Positions 44,207 through 53,334 of a DNA stretch of 64,000 nt are shown piece after piece; positions within the stretch are counted from its first letter, which is position 1, and each line of letters starts with the position of its first letter. The DNA is from an unicellular cyanobacterium SU3. Its GTDB lineage: Bacteria; Cyanobacteriota; Cyanobacteriia; Cyanobacteriales; Microcystaceae. The notes below the pieces were generated by a model. It had not been told where the DNA came from. It was given only the letters and a program-made list of their open reading frames with translations, and ran no database searches. A program made the translations under genes and the position numbers. The DNA is taken from NCBI GenBank assembly GCA_002172675.1, contig NETF01000050.1, positions 1 to 64,000 of the forward strand. Reading direction: 5' to 3'.

Positions 44207-47200
44207 CTATAGATTAAGTTGTTGTTGAGCCAGGTGAAAGTAAATACCTTGTTTGGTCATAAGTTCTTGATGGGTTCCCATTTCAGCTAGGAGTCCCCGT
44301 TCTAAGACAAGGATGCAATCAGCGTTGCGAACTGTGGAGAGACGATGAGCAATAATAAAAGTGGTGCGATCGCGGGACAGACGACTAAGATTTTCTTGAA
44401 ATCTGCGTTCCGACTCCGTATCAAGGGAACTGGTAGCCTCATCTAAAATCAGAATGGGTGGCTTGCCTAATAAGGCACGGGCGATGGCAATACGTTGTCG
44501 TTGTCCCCCGGATAGATTCATTCCCCGTTCTCCTACCTTGGTGTTGTAGCCTAAGGGCATACTTTGAATGAAAGCGTGGGCTTCTGCGAGTTGGGCTGCT
44601 TTTACCACTTGTTCTAGGGTAAATTCAGGACGATAGAGGGTGATATTCTCGAAAATTGTCCCAGAGAATAAGAAACATTCTTGAGGAACCACTCCCAGTT
44701 GACTGCGTAAGGATTGGGGAGAAATATGGTTCAGATCGTGTTCATCAATATAAATGGTTCCTGATTCTGGGGAATATAGTCCCTGCAGCAACTTCACTAA
44801 GGTGGTTTTCCCTGAACCACTACGCCCGACAATGGCAATGGTTTGTCCGGGTTGCACTTCAAAACAAATATTCTCTAAGGTGTTGCGTTCCTCGTCAGCG
44901 TTATACCGAAAGGTGACATGATCAAATTTGATATGGCCGTTCACGGGGGGTAATTGCAACCTAGGTTGACCTGGGGTTTCTTCGGGTTGGCTGTCAAAAA
45001 TATCATTGAGTCGTTCAACAGAAATCAACACTTCTTGCAGTTCATCCCAAAGATTGGCCAAAGAAAGAATTGGGTTAAGCACTTTGCCTATCATCATATT
45101 AAAGGCGACAAATTGACCAATACTCAGTTGATCTTGAATCACCAAGGTTGCCCCATACCATAGCAATGCGGTACTACCAACGGAGTTAATTAAGCCACTG
45201 GCTGCCTCTAAATTAATCCCCAGTTTTTGGCTACGAAATCGAGCATTGAGATAACTGGTCAAACGATCTTCCCAACGCCAACGTAATTCTTTTTCCGTTG
45301 CGGTGGCTTTGACTGTTGCTACCCCTGTAATGGTTTCGACTAAGGCTGAATTTTGTTCGGCTGAACGATTAAACACATCCCTCGAAACTTTTCGCAATAA
45401 AGGGGTGGCTGCTAGGGTTAACAACATAATCGGGGGGATTAAAGCCACAATTAATAGGGTCAGTTGCCAGTTGTAATAGAGCATCAACCCTAAATAGACG
45501 AACCCCATTAAAAAATCTAACCAAGCTAACACCACCTTATTCAGTAAAAATCGCTGAATTTTCTGATTTTCATTGACTCGTGTGATGATATCCCCCACAT
45601 GACGAGTTTCAAAAAATTTCAGGGGTAGAAGTAAGGCATGATTGATGAAACCACCAATCATGGTCAGGTCTAAACGGTTAGATAGATAACTAAGCAGGTA
45701 CTGTCGAATCCCCGATAATAAAACACTCCAAATGCCAAATAAGAGAACCCCCAGGGCAAACACATTTAAGGTGGTCAGACTTTTGTTGACCACCACCTTA
45801 TCTAAGATAATTTGAGTAAAGAGAGGAGTGACGAGGCCAAAAATTTGAATGAGCAAAGAGGCCAGAATCACTTGTAATCCTAAGCTTCGATAGGGTAGGA
45901 GTAACTTTAAAAATCTCCCTAAAGAACGTTTTTCTGTGGGGACTTGGTTTAACCCTTCGGTGGGGTCTAGTAATAAAGCGTAGCCTGTCCATCCTGTGAT
46001 AAATTCTTGACGAGGCATTAAACGTTTACCCTGGGCCGGATCGGCAATGAGCAAGCGATCGCCTTTGACCCGATAAACCACCACATAGTGATCTCCCTGC
46101 CAATGAGCGATCCACGGGTTTTTTTCTTCGATTAAACGGTTTAAACTAGCTCGTACTGGCCTGGCTTGATACCCTAATTTTTCAGCCGCCTTAGCTAAGT
46201 TTTTTAAAGAGGCTCCGGAACGGCCCACCCCAGTTAAGTCTCGTAGAAAGTTAAGATTGAGTCGTTTTCCCCAATACTGACTAATCATGGCTAAACAGGT
46301 GGCACCACAGTCGGCTGAACTTTGTTGTTCAATGAAAGGATAATTTTGCCATAATCCTTTGCGCTTTTTTAAGGGTTTAGGAAATTCAACCTTTGATGAT
46401 TCTGGGTTGGGAGGGATAGGGAGTGACTTAGGGTTAATGGAAGGATGAGAAGGGGGACGCGGTTGAGTTGCTTTTTTGGTAACTGTGGGGATTGGGGTAT
46501 TTGAGGAAGTTTTTGATGACGAGGGTAAGCTAGGGACGATCGCTTGAACCATATCCCAGTCTTGTTGGAGAATTTGATAGACTTCGAGATCGGTTTGAGC
46601 GGTCCAGTCGGAAGAGATGTCTTCTGGATAGCCAAAAGAATGACCGATTTCTAGGTCGGCATTTCTTATAACTCCTTGACACAACCACAAGCGACTAGGT
46701 TGTTGTTTCATCCAGGATGCCAAGTTTTCTCCTGCTTGAATTTGTTTAATTTGGAGATAAGGTAATAGTTGCTGTAGTTTGAAACTTGGAAGATTTCCCA
46801 GGTTGGTAAAGAGTTTGAAAAAGATTAAGCTTTGTCGTTGTTGGCCAAGGGTAGCAAGATGATTTTTCAGTTCTGGTAACTTGTCTAAATAGGGTTCTAA
46901 TTGAGCCGATGAAAGTTTAGCTATTTGGACAGGGACTGAACCTACGGCGATCGCACTATAGGGCCAACTCCTTTGATTTGCGAACCCATCTCCCCCAAAA
47001 ATGTCCCCTTCTTGAAGTAATTGAATGGAGACATTTCTTTGTTTAGTGGTTTGAAAACTGACTAATCTGACTTGACCTTGACAGATAATGTAAATGTCTT
47101 GATTGTGTCCATTATTTTCAGCAATCTTAGGAAAGATAGTAATTTCATCGCCAAAATTATAGTCTAAGATTTCAAAGGACTTAGCTAACTCGAAGCCTAA

Positions 47201-47329
47201 TTTTTTTGTTGGGACGATCGTTTCCAGGGTCTCTAATATTTTCTGCCAAGGTTCTTGTCTAGTTTGAGAATGATTGGCCGCTTTTAATGGTTTCGAGTCG
47301 TCGAAAGATAAAGTGGTTTCTTTAGCCAT
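44207..47329 (-). CDS. HetC-type peptidase-containing ABC exporter with cNMP-binding domain
   Basis: 1040 residues. Domains in order: a cyclic-nucleotide-binding fold (about 50-160, LLQEGDIFGGDGFA) with a second degenerate one to ~250; a Pro-rich linker; a C39 peptidase (about 325-455) with Cys341 in SADCGATCLAM, His414 in GDHYVVVY and Asp430 in IADPAQG; six transmembrane helices (about 475-770); and an ABC ATPase with GRSGSGKTTL, LSGGQRQRIAIARAL and ILILDEATSSLD. This order and length match HetC of Anabaena. It should cut double-glycine leaders and export the cores with the HlyD adaptor; its substrates are presumably the five peptides encoded on the other strand. Confidence 0.88.
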   Translation of the reverse strand: MAKETTLSFDDSKPLKAANHSQTRQEPWQKILETLETIVPTKKLGFELAKSFEILDYNFGDEITIFPKIAENNGHNQDIYIICQGQVRLVSFQTTKQRNVSIQLLQEGDIFGGDGFANQRSWPYSAIAVGSVPVQIAKLSSAQLEPYLDKLPELKNHLATLGQQRQSLIFFKLFTNLGNLPSFKLQQLLPYLQIKQIQAGENLASWMKQQPSRLWLCQGVIRNADLEIGHSFGYPEDISSDWTAQTDLEVYQILQQDWDMVQAIVPSLPSSSKTSSNTPIPTVTKKATQPRPPSHPSINPKSLPIPPNPESSKVEFPKPLKKRKGLWQNYPFIEQQSSADCGATCLAMISQYWGKRLNLNFLRDLTGVGRSGASLKNLAKAAEKLGYQARPVRASLNRLIEEKNPWIAHWQGDHYVVVYRVKGDRLLIADPAQGKRLMPRQEFITGWTGYALLLDPTEGLNQVPTEKRSLGRFLKLLLPYRSLGLQVILASLLIQIFGLVTPLFTQIILDKVVVNKSLTTLNVFALGVLLFGIWSVLLSGIRQYLLSYLSNRLDLTMIGGFINHALLLPLKFFETRHVGDIITRVNENQKIQRFLLNKVVLAWLDFLMGFVYLGLMLYYNWQLTLLIVALIPPIMLLTLAATPLLRKVSRDVFNRSAEQNSALVETITGVATVKATATEKELRWRWEDRLTSYLNARFRSQKLGINLEAASGLINSVGSTALLWYGATLVIQDQLSIGQFVAFNMMIGKVLNPILSLANLWDELQEVLISVERLNDIFDSQPEETPGQPRLQLPPVNGHIKFDHVTFRYNADEERNTLENICFEVQPGQTIAIVGRSGSGKTTLVKLLQGLYSPESGTIYIDEHDLNHISPQSLRSQLGVVPQECFLFSGTIFENITLYRPEFTLEQVVKAAQLAEAHAFIQSMPLGYNTKVGERGMNLSGGQRQRIAIARALLGKPPILILDEATSSLDTESERRFQENLSRLSRDRTTFIIAHRLSTVRNADCILVLERGLLAEMGTHQELMTKQGIYFHLAQQQLNL

Positions 47330-47647
47330 AATAGTGTCACAAAACTGTTAAATGACATAAACTCAATTTCATAGAGAAATTGATACTAAGTTAATTAATA
47401 AGCAACGGATTAGGGAACAACTAAGGTGACGGCATTTCCGTTTTGTTAATTTTTCTTCACAAATTAAAGGATATGATAATGTCTATGCCGTAGGGTAAAT
47501 TATCTCAAACAATTTTGAGCTTTCATGTTTAGTATAAGAGCAAGTCTAGCAACAGGGATAATATTGTTTAAAAAATTAAATATATTATTTAACTTCACAA
47601 AAAAATTGAACGCTAATTGTCTAATTTTGTCCAATTTTTTCTAAAAA

Positions 47648-47807
47648 TCACATCTTGCACCTTTTATAAAATTAACTACTTTAGATATATTCCTCTTCTA
47701 AATCCCCCTTTTTGAAGGAGAACAGGGTTTATCGTGACTATAACTGCTTGAAAATTGATTCTCTTTTTTTTATTATTAAGTTTTTCTGTATTGGTAGAAG
47801 ATATCAG
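47648..47807. repeat. Dispersed MITE-like repeat, copy 2
   Basis: Left end TCACATCTTGCACCTTTTA, right end CTGTATTGGTAGAAGATATCAG given in part as GGTAGAAGATATCAG. The last ~70 bp align with 4498-4569. Confidence 0.5.
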
Positions 47808-47833
47808 TTTTAGTTGAACAGGAACGATAAGAA

Positions 47834-47850
47834 GGTGGGCATTACCCACC
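47834..47850. repeat. GGTGGGCATTACCCACC palindrome
   Basis: Variant of the REP-like palindrome at 20225 and 63054, with one base changed in the centre and the same CCTATAAGGT flank. Confidence 0.55.
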
Positions 47851-48124
47851 CTATAAGGTCTTTTAATTCTGTCAACTTCCTAATCATAATGCGTAGTGCT
47901 ATGAGGTAAAAAGTAGCAAGCTACAAAAACAGATTTTACTTAACTCAACTATAGCAATCAGAAATGATTCATTAGATATCCTTTTTGTGATCTGTTGCCT
48001 CTTGCCTCTTGCCTTCGACTTAGATTTAATTCTCACAACTGACAACTGATTGCTATATGTTTCATTATTAAGTGATAACATCTTTTTTTATTTTCTAAAA
48101 GAGTTAAAAGTTTAAGTCCATTTT

Positions 48125-49510
48125 TTACTCTTCTTGCTCTGCCTGGTTTTCCACTTGACTCGGCGTTACATTCATCTTTGTTTTAGAGAGGGGTTTTTGA
48201 ATATTGGAAAGACGTTTCGGTAATCTAACAGGGGCTTTTTCATCAGGAGAAAATGACTTTAATTTATTGTTGGGTAATAAACTATATTCAACGCGATCGC
48301 TCACTGATTCAATCACTTGACCGACATAAACCTGTTGTTCTAATTGTTCAGTATAAGCCACTAAATTACTCAGTCCATCGATCAACTTACGGATATTATT
48401 TCTAAAGGTCGGATCACCGGTTAATTCTTCGACATCAGAGGTGATTTTTTGGGTATTTTCAAAGGTCACACGAGCAGAATCTAAGGTTTTTTGAATGGTC
48501 AGCAACACTTCAGGATCGTTGAGAGATTGGGACAAATTTTGTAAATTTTCTGAGGTTTGGGCTGCATTGGTCATCAATGTTTCGAGATCGTTGGCTAATT
48601 TTGCCATATCAATTTCATCGATCCCTTCATTGAGTCGATCCACTGTCGTGTTAAAGTTCAAAGCCAAGAAACGGACTTGATCGCTGGTTCTTTGGATGCT
48701 GTCTAAGGTATTAACAATATTGCCTCTATTTTCTGAGACTAACCCATCCAAATTACTAATTAGATTAGCAGCACTGCTGACCGTTCGATTGAGATCGGTG
48801 CGATTTTCTGCCACCACTGTATTGACATTACGCATTAATTGAGACGCATCTTGAGCCGCTTGATCCGCACTACGAAGAACGTCACTAACCCCTCCAATTT
48901 CCCCCCGTGCAGCTTTTGATAACTTGGTTACTTCTTCTGACAAAGTAGCCACTCTACCCCCTGCTTTAGCCACATTTTGCAAGGCTGCATTCATATTACC
49001 GACAAACTCAGGATCGCTATAGGCATTACTTAAACGGGTTAAGGCTTCAACCAATTGTGATCCGGTTTTCCCCATCACTTGATCGTTATTACAGAGAATT
49101 TTCCCGGCTTGCTCACAGTCTTCACTGGTGGGATCAATGCTTAACGCATCCTCAGATAACTCCCGTGAGGGGGTAATATCCACTGACGCTTCTCCAATAA
49201 GACCGTAACGATTAATCTGGACTTCCGAACCTTTGGGGATGCGGAGTTGAGCAGAAGAAATTTCTACAGCAACCGTTACCCCATTACTACTGGGTTGTAG
49301 CCCTAAAATTTTACCCACTGCAACCCCTCGATAACGAACAGGGGCCCCAATTTGTAAACCACTGACATCTTTAAACTCAGCGAAAAATTGATAGGTTTTC
49401 TGCCCGATAATACCCCCTCTTAGCCACACTACTAAACCGCCAAATATGATTAAACCAAATAGGGCAAACAGTCCTACTGAGCCTTCTTGAAGGGTTCGCA
49501 TTCGTAACAT
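48125..49510 (-). CDS. MlaD/MCE-domain lipid transport protein
   Basis: 461 residues. One transmembrane helix (about 13-31), an MCE domain (about 38-115: GLQIGAPVRYRGVAVGKILG, then SEVQINRYGLIGEASVDI) and a long helical region (about 150-400) with repeated hydrophobic-polar spacing that likely forms a tube or needle. It follows the ABC ATPase gene with a 116-bp gap on the same strand, matching a Mla-type phospholipid transporter between inner and outer membranes. The MlaE permease gene is not adjacent. ATG 49501 is an alternative start. Confidence 0.88.
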   Translation of the reverse strand: MLRMRTLQEGSVGLFALFGLIIFGGLVVWLRGGIIGQKTYQFFAEFKDVSGLQIGAPVRYRGVAVGKILGLQPSSNGVTVAVEISSAQLRIPKGSEVQINRYGLIGEASVDITPSRELSEDALSIDPTSEDCEQAGKILCNNDQVMGKTGSQLVEALTRLSNAYSDPEFVGNMNAALQNVAKAGGRVATLSEEVTKLSKAARGEIGGVSDVLRSADQAAQDASQLMRNVNTVVAENRTDLNRTVSSAANLISNLDGLVSENRGNIVNTLDSIQRTSDQVRFLALNFNTTVDRLNEGIDEIDMAKLANDLETLMTNAAQTSENLQNLSQSLNDPEVLLTIQKTLDSARVTFENTQKITSDVEELTGDPTFRNNIRKLIDGLSNLVAYTEQLEQQVYVGQVIESVSDRVEYSLLPNNKLKSFSPDEKAPVRLPKRLSNIQKPLSKTKMNVTPSQVENQAEQEE

Positions 49511-49626
49511 AGTTGTGCCTCACACTGTCTCTCTTATAGATTAAGTAGATTAACTCCCCTCTTACCATAACTTAATCAATTGGTGTTCGGAGTTGAGTGT
49601 TCCCAGTTTTCAGTGATCAATTATGG

Positions 49627-50412
49627 TTAATCGATGACTTTAATGGGCCCTTTGACATTGGCATTAAAGAACTGTCTGACAATGGGGTTAGTGGTTCGAT
49701 CTATTTCGTGAACCTTGCCTTCCCATTGAATTTTGCCCCCGTAGAGGAAAATAACGCGATCGGCGGTGCGTCGAATGGTACTATCTTGGTGGGATACCAT
49801 GACGTAAGTATCACAGCCTCCTGGGGCTTTTTGTAAGTCCCTTACTAGGTCTTCGATGACGGTGGAGGAAATGGGATCAAGACCAGCAGTGGGTTCGTCG
49901 TAAAGGACAATTTCGGGGTCGTCTAGGGGATCGTCTGGGTTGGCAATGAGGGCGCGAGCAAAACTGACTCGTTTTCTCATCCCTCCTGAGAGTTGGGAGG
50001 GGTAGCGATCGCTCATTCCCTGTAACCCTACCATGGCCAGTTTTGCTTCGACTAATTCCCGAATTCGGGGACGGGGGAGTTTAGAATGTTCGTAGAGGAA
50101 AAAGCCCACATTACCGTCAACGGTGAGAGAGTCAAATAGGGCTGCTTGTTGGAATACGAAGGCAATACGCATGGGTTGATGGCCGTCTTCGATGATGCCT
50201 TTCCGTCGTTTTCCTTTGATGTAAATTTCTCCGGTATCGAGGGGTAATAATCCCGCAATTAGTCGCAAAATAGTGGATTTTCCTGTACCTGATGGTCCAA
50301 TAATAACTAAGGCTTCTCCTCGATAAACGGTAAGATCAATTTCGTCTAAAATAATCTGATTTCCAAAGGATTTAGAAACCCCTCTAAGTTCAATTAATGC
50401 TTCTCTTCCCAT
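49627..50412 (-). CDS. MlaF-like ABC transporter ATP-binding protein
   Basis: 261 residues with Walker A GPSGTGKSTILRLIAGLLPL, signature LSGGMRKRVSFARAL, Walker B EIVLYDEPTAGLDPI and switch His in VMVSHQDS. The LSGGM-R-KRV form and the Mla context mark it as the ATPase of an MCE lipid transporter. It is upstream of and probably co-transcribed with the MlaD-like gene. Confidence 0.9.
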   Translation of the reverse strand: MGREALIELRGVSKSFGNQIILDEIDLTVYRGEALVIIGPSGTGKSTILRLIAGLLPLDTGEIYIKGKRRKGIIEDGHQPMRIAFVFQQAALFDSLTVDGNVGFFLYEHSKLPRPRIRELVEAKLAMVGLQGMSDRYPSQLSGGMRKRVSFARALIANPDDPLDDPEIVLYDEPTAGLDPISSTVIEDLVRDLQKAPGGCDTYVMVSHQDSTIRRTADRVIFLYGGKIQWEGKVHEIDRTTNPIVRQFFNANVKGPIKVID

Positions 50413-51037
50413 AAGGTGACAATACTGAAGATGGTTTATGATTTCATTTATCTTAGAATATTTGTCAAATATAATTTTTGTTTATATTAGTTATTTAATT
50501 CTATTTTATTTTTAAAACATAAGCTTAATTTTACGCAAGTTAACAATTAAAAATTTTTCGCTGATTTTGACCAAGGAAGCTCGGCGAACTTGGTTCGCCA
50601 AGAGCAGGTCTTGGTTGTCTGATTTTGCTTGATATTTACATTTTGGTTATTTGCGTGTTATCGTTAGCATCTGGTAGGGCTGTGAGATTAGTGTAACGAA
50701 AAAATATTATAGTCTCCACAAGCCTCTAAACTTCGTTGATAGTGTTTGAACTGTTTTGTTTTTCATCTCCTCAAAATTCAGTTTTTTTGTAACTATTTAA
50801 TAAGCTATTTTGACACTTTGTAAACTGCTCTTGACGAAAAAAAGTTTTTGTTTACTAAGGATTATCAGCGATCGCTACGTCACTACAAACTATAACTGGT
50901 AAAGGAGGCAATACCTATCTTAAAATACTGTTGAATTTAGATTTATTATTTTAATCAATCGCTATTTTTTTATTTAATTTCTGTTTAGCCCTTGAAATTT
51001 CACAGGTTTATATGATCGCTATTATCCTCTATAGTTA
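50413..51037. other. 625-bp intergenic region
   Basis: AT-rich with no gene. It holds the inverted repeat GGCGAAC-TTG-GTTCGCC (50583-50599, extended by GCTC/GAGC on its flanks) and one HIP1 octamer near 50869. Confidence 0.5.
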
Positions 51038-51075
51038 ATAAAAAAAACCCACTTCTAAAACAGTAGAAGCAGGTT
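51038..51075 (-). terminator. Rho-independent terminator of moeB
   Basis: On the minus strand AACCTGCTTCT (51075-51065) pairs with AGAAGTGGGTT (51056-51046), 11 bp with two G-U pairs and an eight-base loop, then a run of T. A textbook terminator 27 bp after the moeB stop. Confidence 0.88.
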
Positions 51076-51101
51076 CATCATGACGGAAACAAATCTAAGT
51101 T

Positions 51102-52286
51102 TTAATATTGAGGAACATTTGGGTCAACTTCTTGACTCCAAGCAGCGATCCCTCCTTTTACGTTTGTTCCTTCTATTCCAGCATCTTGAAGAATTTTTAA
51201 AGCTTTGGCTGATCGCCCTCCCATTTTACAATGAGCAATAACACGGTGATCTTTGGCTAATTCTTTCACCTTCTCGATTCCCGAACCTTGTTCAATATCT
51301 GGTAAGGGAACCAACACAGAACCAGGAATACGGGCAATTTCATATTCATTAACGTTACGCACATCAATTAAGACAAATGCATCAGCTCCGTGATCCATTA
51401 ATTCTTTGAGATCCTTAACACTAATTTCAGGTATGGCTGCTTTTTCTTCCGTTTCGGCTGCTTGTGCTTGGGGAATGCCACAAAACTGCTGATAATCAAT
51501 CAATTCTTCAATTACAGGCCGTTCTGGGTTCGGTCGTAGCTTCAGTTCCCGAAAACTCATATCCCAGGCATTGTACAATAATAAACGGCCACTGAGGGTA
51601 TTTTTCGCCCCTAAAATGATTTTAATGGTTTCGGTGGCTTGAATGGTGCCAATGATGCCAGGCAATACCCCTAAAACACCCCCTTCTGCACAGGAGGGAA
51701 CCATTCCGGGTGGGGGAGGTTCGGGATATAAGTCGCGGTAGTTGGGACCCCCTTCGTAGTTAAATACGGTTGCTTGGCCTTCAAAGCGGAAAATTGACCC
51801 ATAAACGTTAGGTTTATTTAACAACACACAAGCATCATTGGTTAGGTAACGAGTGGGGAAGTTATCAGTTCCGTCTACAATCACGTTGTAGGGTTCCATG
51901 ATCTTCAGGGCATTTTCAGATGATAAACGAGTTTCGTATAAATCTACCTGACAAGCTGGATTAATCTCTAGAATGCGGTCTTTTGCAGATTGAATCTTAG
52001 GTTTACCCACCCAAGAGGTGCCATGAATAATTTGACGTTGTAAGTTAGAACTGTCAACAATATCAAAATCAACAATTCCAATGCGTCCAATACCGGCAGC
52101 CGCGAGGTAAAGTAAAAGGGGAGATCCTAAGCCGCCGGTTCCGATACAGAGAACACTGGCAGATTTTAACCGTTTTTGACCGTCTAGCCCCACTTCTGGC
52201 AAGATAATGTGGCGAGAGTATCTTTCAATCTCTTCTTTATTGAGTTCTATTGCTTCTAAATTAGGGTTTAGCATAGGCGTTGTCAT
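51102..52286 (-). CDS. moeB: MoeB/ThiF-type adenylyltransferase with rhodanese domain
   Basis: 394 residues. An E1-like adenylating domain (about 15-260) shows RYSRHIILPEVGLDGQKRL, the nucleotide loop GTGGLGSPLLLYLAAAG, DGTDNFPTRYL and PSCAEGGVLGVLPGIIG. A C-terminal rhodanese domain (about 290-390) has the active-site Cys in AHCKMGGRSA. This MoeZ/MOCS3-like fusion activates sulfur-carrier proteins for molybdopterin and related thio-pathways. A strong terminator follows. ATG 52274 is an alternative start. Confidence 0.92.
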   Translation of the reverse strand: MTTPMLNPNLEAIELNKEEIERYSRHIILPEVGLDGQKRLKSASVLCIGTGGLGSPLLLYLAAAGIGRIGIVDFDIVDSSNLQRQIIHGTSWVGKPKIQSAKDRILEINPACQVDLYETRLSSENALKIMEPYNVIVDGTDNFPTRYLTNDACVLLNKPNVYGSIFRFEGQATVFNYEGGPNYRDLYPEPPPPGMVPSCAEGGVLGVLPGIIGTIQATETIKIILGAKNTLSGRLLLYNAWDMSFRELKLRPNPERPVIEELIDYQQFCGIPQAQAAETEEKAAIPEISVKDLKELMDHGADAFVLIDVRNVNEYEIARIPGSVLVPLPDIEQGSGIEKVKELAKDHRVIAHCKMGGRSAKALKILQDAGIEGTNVKGGIAAWSQEVDPNVPQY

Positions 52287-52418
52287 TAATTGACCTAATA
52301 ACGCACGATTTTTTGAGGGGCGTGGATCATTATTTTAGCAGATTTCACTGAAGGGTGAACACTAACCCATAGGGAATAAAAGTTAAACTTTTATGACGTT
52401 GTTTTCGTTACAGTCTTT

Positions 52419-53275
52419 ATGCGTCGAGACTCAATTTTTTACAAACTTATCCTGCTTTATTGTTTGAACTGTTGACAAATCCACCAGAAAATGCTTCAGA
52501 CTATAGATTTGATTCCGTTGCTGTAAAAGAACCGAGATTTGAGATTGATGGTGTGTTTTTACCGCCAGAAAATGAAAGTCCAGGAGTCGTATATTTTTGC
52601 GAAGTACAGTTTCAAAAAGATGAAAAATTGTACGAGAGAGTATTTGCAGAATTATTCTTATACTTTTATCGCAATCGTAATCGATTTAGCAATTGGAAAG
52701 TAGTCATTATTTATCCTAACCGTAACACCGAACAAAATGATACGATTCCTTACGATACCTTGCTTAATAGTGAGCAAGTAAATCGAATCTATTTAGATGA
52801 ATTAGGAAATATTCGAGACTTACCGTTAGAAATAGCAGTCATGCTCTTAACGATTATAGATGAGGAACAAACTCCCCAAGAAGCGAGGTATCTATTACAA
52901 AAAAGTCGACAAGAAAGGACTGAACCGTCCACACAAGCCATAATAGAATTGGTAATTACAATCGTTATGTACAAATTTGAGCAACTTAGTCAAAAGGAGG
53001 TAGAAGAAATGTTAGGAATTACCATTAAGGAAACACAAGTTTACCGAGAAATTAAGCAAGAAGGAAAAGAAGCAGAAGCCCGATCACTAATTCTCCGTCT
53101 TTTAAGGAAACGAGTAGGAGAATTATCTCCAGCAGTCCATCAAACCATCGAAAATCTGTCCTTGGAACAATTAGAAAACCTCGGTGAAGCACTGCTTGAT
53201 TTTAGCAGTATGACTGATTTAGAAAATTGGTTAAACGTGAATTCGGTGTTAGAGGTTCGGAGTTCGGAGTTATGA
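52419..53275 (+). pseudogene. Rpn-family/DUF2887 nuclease gene, frameshifted near its start
   Basis: From 52448 the frame reads YPALLFELLTNPPENASDYR, then FEIDGVFLPP, CEVQFQKDEKLYERVFAELF (PD-(D/E)XK-type core) and a C-terminal DUF4351-like part (AEARSLILRLLRKRVGELSP). The natural N-terminus MRRDSIF sits in a different frame from ATG 52419. Relatives read DSIFY-x-LFQ-x-YPALLFEL without a break, so about 10 bp appear to be lost between IF and QTYP. A shortened protein from TTG 52460 (271 residues) remains possible. Family members are transposon-related nucleases. Confidence 0.68.
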
Positions 53276-53334
53276 TTTTTAAATTTACACAAGTGTTATA
53301 GTGAAGACGAAAAAATCATTGTGGGGTGTAGGAC

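Larger units (their letters stand above)
47330..48124. other. 795-bp intergenic region with repeats
   Basis: No gene is supported. The part next to the transporter gene should hold its promoter. It contains a MITE-like repeat (47648-47807), a GGTGGGCATTACCCACC palindrome (47834-47850), a TCATAATGCGTAGTGCTAT short repeat (about 47885-47903) and a TTGCCTCTTGCCTCTTGCC run (about 47996). Confidence 0.5.
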
